Below are positions 57,245 through 64,000 of a stretch of DNA of 64,000 nt, piece after piece. Origin of the DNA: Symmetrospora coprosmae (Eukaryota; Basidiomycota; Cystobasidiomycetes; Symmetrosporaceae); the NCBI GenBank assembly GCA_008802785.1, contig VUYT01000002.1, positions 1 through 64,000 of the forward strand, written 5' to 3'. The notes beneath the pieces were generated by a model that did no database searches, was not told the origin of the DNA, and saw nothing but the letters and a program-made list of their open reading frames with translations. A program made the position numbers and the translations under genes. Within the stretch, counting starts at the first letter, position 1, and every line of letters begins with the position of its first letter.

Positions 57245-57763
57245 GGCAGGCGATGCCAGTCCGGAGCATCAGCACGATCATCCGCACGACGAGCCCGGTT
57301 GCGAGCTGGCTCTGCAAGGTCCGCGAGACATGGAGGACTGACGAGGGAGGAAAAAGCGATGCCCATGCCGTAGTGACCGGCGCTATGGCAGGGAGCGCGT
57401 ATGTGTCTTCGGTGTTCCCGGCCAGCTGGCGACCACACCACGGCGGGTCCGACCGTTCCTCGTGCGCCGTGTCCCGTGTGCACCGGGAAGGGTCCAGGTA
57501 TCAGGGTACCCGTATGCAGGCGCCTGCAGCTGTGCTTTCTCCTCTCCGCTTGCGCAGTGCTGTCGACAACCTGGACGAGGACAGCGTCGATCTATGTGGC
57601 GGTCGAGTGTGCGTGTCCGTCCAAGAAGCGGAAAGCGTGCTCGTCCTGCTCTTCTGACGGACTCCAGCAAGCTACACCGATAACAACAGCAGCAGCAGCA
57701 GCAGCAGCATATAGGGAGTTGCAGGGAGCAGGAAGAGGAAGCAGAGCAGCCAGCCAGCCAGCC
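57245..57763. promoter_or_regulatory. Divergent promoter of ARL5-like gene and RPB5
   Basis: These 519 bases separate two opposed start codons. They contain the (CAG)7 run at 57687-57707 and CAGC units directly before the RPB5 ATG. No gene is seen. Confidence 0.5.
57687..57707 (+). repeat. (CAG)7 microsatellite in the RPB5 leader
   Basis: Seven CAG units lie about 57 bases before the RPB5 start codon, in the expected 5' leader. A short CCAG-repeat follows just before the ATG. Length is likely to vary between strains. Confidence 0.85.
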
Positions 57764-59033
57764 ATGAACAACGACGAGGACATGCGCCAGGTCTCGCGCC
57801 TGCACAGGGTCAACCGGACCATCAAGGAGATGATCCGGGACAGGGTGCGTGCGCTCGCGCAGCCTCATGAACCGAAGAAAGCACAAGATGCGCAGGGCGA
57901 AGCTGAGCCTGCTTTCGGCGCTCGTTCCGCCTCTCTCTGCGGTCTGCGGGAACAGAAATACGGCGTGTCGACAGAAGAAATTGAGATTGACTTTGAGGAC
58001 TTCAGAGCGGACCTGACAAAGTCTGGCGGTGTCGAGTGAGTGTCTTGACAGCGCTCCGCACAGTGAATGGTAGCGAGCGGGCCCCAGGAGGTCTCCAGCC
58101 TCAGTCTCGCAGAAGCGGCGAGTGGGCAGGGGCACTTCGCACGCGGCGGGCCCCAGAACAGGCTGCCGAGTCCGACGTGTACCTATCCCAACACACGGCT
58201 GACGCGCCGTCGCTCTCTACTATCTGCCAGCAAACCCTCGCTCAACTTCCAAGCGCAAAATGGCGAGGGCGAGCTCATCTACGTTTACTATTCTGACGAG
58301 GGCAAGAAGGCCGGTATTGGAATCCAGCCCATCCGCCGGTGCGTCATGAAGCTGCTGAGCCGTGCTTGCTGCCGAAAGCATGAGAGCATATCTGACAGTC
58401 TGTTCTACCCCGCCGCCCATCGCGATAGGCTGCTCGAAGTCCTGGACGCGCAGCAGATCAAGAGAGGCATCTTCATCTACGATGGAAAGCTCACTCCCGC
58501 AGCGCAGAAGGTGCGGTGTCATGGGTGATACGCGGAGCATCTGCACAGTGAAGTTGATCTTGACTCTACCATCTCAGGCCATCATGAGCGTGCGAACAGA
58601 GCTAGGGATTGACGTCGAGGCGTTTCAGGAGGCCGAGCTGCTCGTCAACATCACCAAGCACGTCCTTGTGCCCCATCACTCTGTGCTGACGCAACAAGAG
58701 AAGAAGGAACTGCTGGCGAAGTAGTGCGTGTAGACGCTCTGAGCGATGCACCCAACAGGGTTGCCTCTGACGGCCTGTCCGCCTCTACCCTTCCTTCCTG
58801 CAGCCGCCTGAAAGACACGCAGCTGCCGCGTATACAGCTGGCGGATCCGATTGCGAGGTACTACGGCTTGAAGCGAGGGCAGGTAGTCAAGATCAACCGG
58901 CCATCAGAAGTGCGTGCATCTCCCCTCGTTTGCTGTGACGCTGTGCCGTTCCTGCAGACGCTGAGCCTCGCAAAATTGTCGGTCCACACCGCAGACGGCA
59001 GGCCGGTATATCTCGTACCGTCTGGCATTGTGA
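57764..59033 (+). CDS. RPB5: RNA polymerase I/II/III common subunit RPB5 (ABC27)
   Basis: Seven exons: 57764-57844, 57956-58035, 58231-58338, 58429-58510, 58578-58723, 58804-58909 and 58995-59033, about 213 residues, the family's normal size. The jaw domain reads [18 protein letters not shown] and [16 protein letters not shown]. The assembly domain includes [20 protein letters not shown] and [19 protein letters not shown]. The end is nearly invariant: [40 protein letters not shown], then [11 protein letters not shown]5 is a shared subunit of the three nuclear RNA polymerases and contacts downstream DNA. Six introns in 640 coding bases is dense. Confidence 0.96.
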
Positions 59034-59246
59034 TCCCGTGCTGTGCGTGCTCGTGTCTGGTCTGTGCTGTGCCTCCTGTTGTCTATACAATCGAGTGCAA
59101 GTCCCTGTTTCCATTGTCTGCACCCGGGACGTCGGCTTCTTTGTGTCACGTGGTTTGAATCTCACCACTTGCGCTTCTCGTCGTTGCCGTGCTCTGCTAC
59201 GAGCATGGCTCTGCTCTGCTCCACGCCGTCTCCGACGTTGACCACC

Positions 59247-60316
59247 ATGGCCACTTCTGCTTCCCCTCCGCGGCTGCTGCACACCTGGTCGCACGCCAAG
59301 GGGCCCTGTCACATCGCCGTCTTCAATGCTGGAGGCACGTATGTCCTCTCTGGCGGACAGGACCGCCTCATCAAGCTCGTCAACGCCGACACGGGCACCT
59401 TGGTCAACACGTACTCTGGACACGGCTACGAGGTGCTGGGGATCGCAGTGACAGCTGACAATAGCCGGTTTGCGAGCTGCGGAGGCGACCGGAGGTGGGT
59501 TCCTGCACTGCAAGACCCAGATCAAGGAGATTCGCTCACGACGCTGTGTGACATGCTCCGCAGCGCCCTATACTGGGACGTCCCCTCATCGAGCATCATC
59601 AAGCGCTTCTCCGGGCACGCTTCGCGCATCAACAGCGTCGCCTTCAATGCCGAAGCGACCGTCCTCGCCAGCGGCTCGTTCGACTCGACAGTTCGCCTGT
59701 GGGACCTCCGCTCACAGCAGGGCAAGCCCATCCAGGTCCTGCAGGACGCGAGGGACTCTGTCACCTCGGTGCTCATCAACAAGGATAGGAGCATCCCGGA
59801 ACTGCTCGTCGCCTCGGTCGATGGCCACGTCCGGACATATGACATGCGAATGGGCGAGATTCGCTCCGACTTCTTCGCTGGTGCGTGGAGCGGCATATGT
59901 TTCAAAGTGCTGAGCTTTGAACGATCACTGACACGACTTTGCCTTTTGCTGCCTCAGAACCCGTCACTTCGATCTGCCTGACGGCGGACTCGCAGACCAT
60001 GCTCGTGACGTGCCTGAACTCGACTCTGCACCTCATCGACCGCGCGGACGGCTCATCGCTCCAGTCGTACACGGGGCACACCAACACGTCGTACCGGATC
60101 CACTCGAGCCTGGGCCAGGGCGAGGCGTCCATCTTGGCCGGAGACGAGCAAGGGAAGCTCTGGCGCTGGGACCTGGCCGACGGCAAGCGCGTGCTTGCGA
60201 GCGAGAAGATTGCAGAAAAGAGCTTGATGTGGGTAGAGCAGAACCCGGACAATGCGAAGGACCAGTGCGTCACCACCGCCAGTGACGGGAATGTCAAGGT
60301 TTGGGCGCTGTCATGA
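59247..60316 (+). CDS. WD40 scaffold protein WDR83/MORG1-like
   Basis: Three exons, 59247-59494, 59564-59880 and 59958-60316, give about 307 residues. The ATG at 59247 sits in ACCACC-ATG-G, better context than the upstream ATG at 59205. Seven WD-type blades are expected. The series runs through VFNAGGTYVLSGGQDRLIKL, VNTYSGHGYEVLGIAVTAD, SGSFDSTVRLWDLRSQQGKP, RTYDMRMGEIRSDFF, LQSYTGHTNTSYRIHSSLGQ, and AGDEQGKLWRWDLADGK. The GHTNTSYR blade is typical of MORG1/WDR83, which scaffolds ERK signalling in animals and is linked to the spliceosome. Which role applies in fungi is uncertain. Confidence 0.85.
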
Positions 60317-60783
60317 GCTGCCAGAGCCGCGCTCGAAATCGCTCAAGAATTGGAAAGCTAGGCGCGCGGCTCCAAAGCGTACACAGTCGCGCCGGTGCTC
60401 CAAACCCACCTCGGCCTGCGATCTGACAGATCGAAGGAGGTCCATGACTGTCCCCGCTGGCCCAGGCTACTGCTAGTCAAAGGCCGAGCGTCCCCGGATT
60501 CCGCAGTCGCCCACTCGCGCTCAACTCGACGCAAACATAGAGCAACCTTTGCGGGACGTCTGACCAACCAGGGGCGAATGCTGTCCACCCGGACGCGGCG
60601 TGCGCATGACGGCTTAACACGCCCGCGCTCGTGGTCAGGTCCAACCGGATGCCGATACCCACGCTCCCTGCTTACTGCGAGCTACACTTAAAGTACATGC
60701 TTGTGCCAGGTACCTCTGTACAGACAACAATGATGCGCTCACACACATGCAATATAATCGAACGCTCGATGCGGAAGAGACTG
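60317..60783. other. Convergent intergenic region
   Basis: It lies between the WDR83-like stop and the stop of the large WD40 gene. I see no gene or repeat. Confidence 0.45.
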
Positions 60784-63416
60784 CTACAGTACGCTTGCGC
60801 TCGGGATGCACCGCCTTCCCCCTTCGTTGACGCTCCACTCCAGGATGATGCGGTCCATGCTGGCGTAGAGGTAGTTGCCAGTTGGGTCCCAGTCGAGACC
60901 TGTCACGGAGAACATGGATGGCGGGAGGGGCGCGGCAGCTGCTGCTGCTGCCGAGCGACCGCCAGGCACACCAGCGGGAGACGATGCGAATGATGCACCT
61001 TCAAGTGCGCTGAGGAACTCTGATACGGTGCGATCGCCTGTTTCGAGCACGCTCTGGTGGCGCGCGTGCAGAAGGGCAGCCTCGAGGCCCGGCGGGAGGG
61101 CCGGGTTGGCAATGAGGGACGAAGGGAGAGCGGGCTGCTGTCCGTATCTGCTTGCAGCAAGCGAGATGCGCGTGCCGGAGGAGCGGTGCGTATGCTCTAG
61201 TGCGGCCCGAGAGCCGTCGACAGCCGATGGCGGACACCAGTCGAGGAGTCCCGGTCCCATGTGTTCCTCCTCCAATTCGGGCATGCCCTCGGAGTCGTCC
61301 AGACCATCCATCACGGCACGATGCTCACCGTCGGTTTCGTCGTCGGCGTCCTCTATCTCGATCTCGTCTGTGTCCATGTCTGCGTCTGCATCCGCATCCG
61401 CACCAGCTTGGAATGCCCGAATGGCAAGGAAAGAGCGAGGGCCCGTAGGGTCCGTCACGACACCATCCAGCCAGGGCTGAGCCAGTGGATACCCCGCCCG
61501 TACGGCCTCTTCCGGTCGGCTGTAATCGTCCGAGCCCCACGTGTCCCATGGATTGAGGTCGCGCGCAACGACACTCCTGCTCCCGGTATAGGGCTGGACG
61601 CTGCGGGCTGCGGCGGACGCTGTCGTAGCTATCCGGATTGGAGCACTGCCGCCTTGCGCAGCGCTTCCTAGCATGAGTGGGTGGCGCGTGGCTATGCTGC
61701 CTAAGCGTTCACCCGCCCGCAGTGCCGCCCTTCTCCGTCCATCCAGCACATCCTGCGCCGAGAACGGCGAGGCATACGCACGCAGGTCCGGCGACGCCGG
61801 GCGTGCAGCCTGCTCGAGCCCGACGTTTGGTAGGTAGATCTCCTCCTTGTACTCGTACGTGCGCGCATCGACGACGTGCACGTATCCGCGCTGCTCGGTA
61901 AACGCGAGGAGCTCGTGCGGGCCTGGGCTGTATTTGACGACGCGGGCCGCGCCGCTGCTGTACGACGCGCTGCTCGACGCGCCGTACAGAGCCGCCATCG
62001 GGTCCCTCGAGGCCAGTGCCGCCGCTTGCGCATTGTGCGTCTGGAAGACCCGCAAGGGCCGCGTCCGCGAGCGAAGATCGAAGATCGAGACTGAGCCGTC
62101 TTGCGAAGCGATGGCGAACTGGTTGCCGGTCCTCGACCACGAAGTCGAGAAGCAGGCGTCCGCGGAGACTAGCGGAACGCAAGGTCAGAGTGATTGCCAG
62201 AGTGAGCGCCGGTCTCCGGATGCGGCGCCGAGCTCGCCGCGACTCACCCTCCATCGTGTCGATGCTCGCTAAGCGGCCGCTGTCATTCACGTCGAACAGG
62301 AAGACCTGATTTATGTCTCCGACAGCGACGAGTGTCCTGCCATCGGGCGACACGGATGAATGGTTGATTGGTGTTTCCAGCCGGGTCTTGCCCTGATAGA
62401 CCAGCTCGGGCTTTTCAGAATCCGGGTCTGTGGTGACGTTTTGAGCTTGCCTGATCGTTGCACGGTAGCTCTGACCCTCCCTTACTTCTGGCGCTGAAGC
62501 CCAACCAGGCCCGCAGTCGTCGCTGTCCCCCTCGTCGTCATGCGCGCCGCCTCTCCGGCAGTCGTTGTCCTCCATCATAGCGCTCAGGTACTCGTTCGTG
62601 ATCTCTGTGCTCCCCAGATGTCTGGGGTAGTGCAGCTCGTACGAGTATATCGACTGGTCGTTGTTGCTGATGTATATCCGGGGGACCGAGAGGGGGTGGA
62701 ACGGGCTCGGCGAGATGTGGATCGAATTGTTGATGCTCCGACCCACGCGCGTCTGGATGCACCAGCGGGAGGATGAATCGGAGGACCGCAGAGCGAGCTC
62801 GGCGTGGTGTCCGCCCGCAGCGAGCAGACCGCATCCATTCGAGAGCGTGTTTGGGATGAAGGAGAGGCCTTGCAAGTGTTCCTGCTGGGCCGGGAGCGAC
62901 CGAAGAAAGCAGATGGACCGAGTTAGCTCTGCAAGGGTCTGCTACGTCAGCGCATGGGGCACATGAACACCTACTCTGCGTCCATGAGATGCGGCTTTGG
63001 ACGGCGCTCTGCTCCTATGTCCCCTGCCAGACTCGCGCTGCGGCAGACGGTACTTTGCCATGGACTGGTACGAGGTAGCTACCACCTCTCCCTGCTCGTT
63101 TGGGCACACGAGCAGGTCCCTGAGCTGGGTGTGGATGCATGCTGTGCGTGGAGCAACAAAGCGAGCGTCAGCAAAGCACGGCGCACCACGGCGGTGAGAT
63201 GGGATGGGAAGCCAGCAGCGGGCGGGCGGGCGTACTCGTGCGTGCAGCGACACCCCGCGCTTTCGGCTGGACAAGCCGCCGATTGACAGCCTGTGAGGCG
63301 ATGTCTGGGTCGAGCTTCGAGGTGGATGCGGTGGCATTGCCCGAGGTCGTCGTGGCATTGGCAGTCACGAGGTTGGCCGAGACTGTGCGGAGGCGCTCTT
63401 CGAGGGTCATATCCAT
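60784..63416 (-). CDS. Large WD40-repeat protein, fission yeast C2A9.03-like
   Basis: Four exons are proposed: 63416-63254, 63141-62975, 62938-62248 and 62168-60784, about 801 residues. The start is MDMTLEERLRTVSANLV. WD-type blades include QLRDLLVCPNEQGEVVATSY, LSFIPNTLSNGCGLLAAGG, VSPDGRTLVAVGDINQVFLF, CFSTSWSRTGNQFAIASQDG and KYSPGPHELLAFTEQRGYVH. The last blade is VTGLDWDPTGNYLYASMDRI. Long polar inserts, one strongly acidic (Asp/Glu run near residue 600), separate the late blades. The family has uncharacterised members in many fungi; assignment to it is from memory. The intron 62939-62974 is only 36 bases; a longer alternative ending at 62885 is in the same phase. Confidence 0.75.
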
Positions 63417-64000
63417 CCCGAAGGACGGGCTAGCCCTCTGTATGCGCGCGACTCAAGAGATGCTCCTCCAGTGCTGCTTGGTTGATGGTCGATGTTCGAC
63501 AGTTCGCAAGTCGCAGGACAGGTGGTCTGCAGGTGCGCGAGTACAGGCGAGGAAAGCCGGACCGTCGCCGTGGAACCAAAGGTGAAAGCTGAGGGAGGGC
63601 TCTGCAGTGCGGCAAGAGCAGAGCAGGGGAGAGCAGCCTACTGGCGGCCCGGCTAGCGATCCCTGTCACGCTGCTCTGTGACCCTGATGAGAGTGCGACC
63701 GCTATACAGGGTCAGAGTGACGGTGCGGCTCGCGCTCGTCTCTGCAGGACGGACTGAGCCAGCGTCGGTGGCGTTCGGAGGAGGGGGAGGAGGGGATGGG
63801 TCCGCAATGATGCGAGGACGTAGATGAGGGGTGGTGTGTGAATTCCGCTTTGATACCTGATGTGGGCAGGCGTACTCGTCTTCACATTTTGGTCACGGCG
63901 TGCTGCCGGTCTGCTGATGTACTCAGGCTGTGTCTGTCTGTCACGCTCCATCCGACGGCCTGGCTGCCCCTCGTCTGCTGTACTGCCAGTGCCCCTCTGG
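63417..64000. promoter_or_regulatory. Upstream region of the large WD40 gene, to the window end
   Basis: It should contain the WD40 gene promoter. Short open frames on both strands show no known domain. A neighbouring gene may begin just outside the window. Confidence 0.4.

Overview
The window looks like nuclear DNA of a basidiomycete fungus. It is GC-rich. Nearly every gene is split by short GT-AG introns (about 50-100 bases, extremes near 36 and 350). The gene set is fungal: a class IV chitin synthase, a Yta7-type AAA-ATPase, a quinate-type permease with a 3-dehydroshikimate dehydratase, and basidiomycete-style F-box-like and BTB genes. I cannot place it more precisely than a smut-related or yeast-forming basidiomycete. 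Exon joins were worked out by hand from splice consensus, reading frame and family motifs. No mobile element, CRISPR array, rRNA or convincing tRNA was seen.

Layout. 1-125 is an almost pure G run, probably a contig-end artefact. 0.5-14 kb holds chitin synthase (+), tryptophanyl-tRNA synthetase (-), a SET protein (+), an NGL2-like nuclease (-), mitochondrial ribosomal protein L32 (-) and an Mtf2-like mitochondrial protein (+). 14-24 kb is the accessory part: a BTB gene with a frame break, then three F-box-like paralogs in tandem on the minus strand. 24-36 kb returns to conserved genes: PNO1, MCR1, MED21, an orphan, a Dabb-domain protein, an orphan membrane protein and the PP2A scaffold subunit. 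36-49 kb holds two very large minus-strand genes, a 1,824-residue coiled-coil protein and a Yta7/ATAD2 homolog whose bromodomain carries an insertion.

49-56 kb holds a quinate-type permease and a 3-dehydroshikimate dehydratase transcribed divergently from a 0.9 kb region rich in palindromes, then a predicted secreted protein with two tandem cyanovirin-N (CVNH) domains. 56-64 kb holds ARL5-like GTPase, RPB5, a WDR83/MORG1-like WD40 protein and a large WD40 protein.

How genes work together. The permease and dehydratase form an apparent import-and-catabolism module for quinate or shikimate. MRPL32 and the Mtf2-like gene, both acting in mitochondrial gene expression, share a 161-base divergent promoter. 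The F-box-like trio shares one architecture: a variable N-terminal exon, a Lys-rich tract, an F-box-like segment and an LRR-like core. No wholly new system is proven. The best leads are the F-box-like tandem family, the duplicated CVNH protein, the palindromic quinate promoter and the interrupted Yta7 bromodomain.
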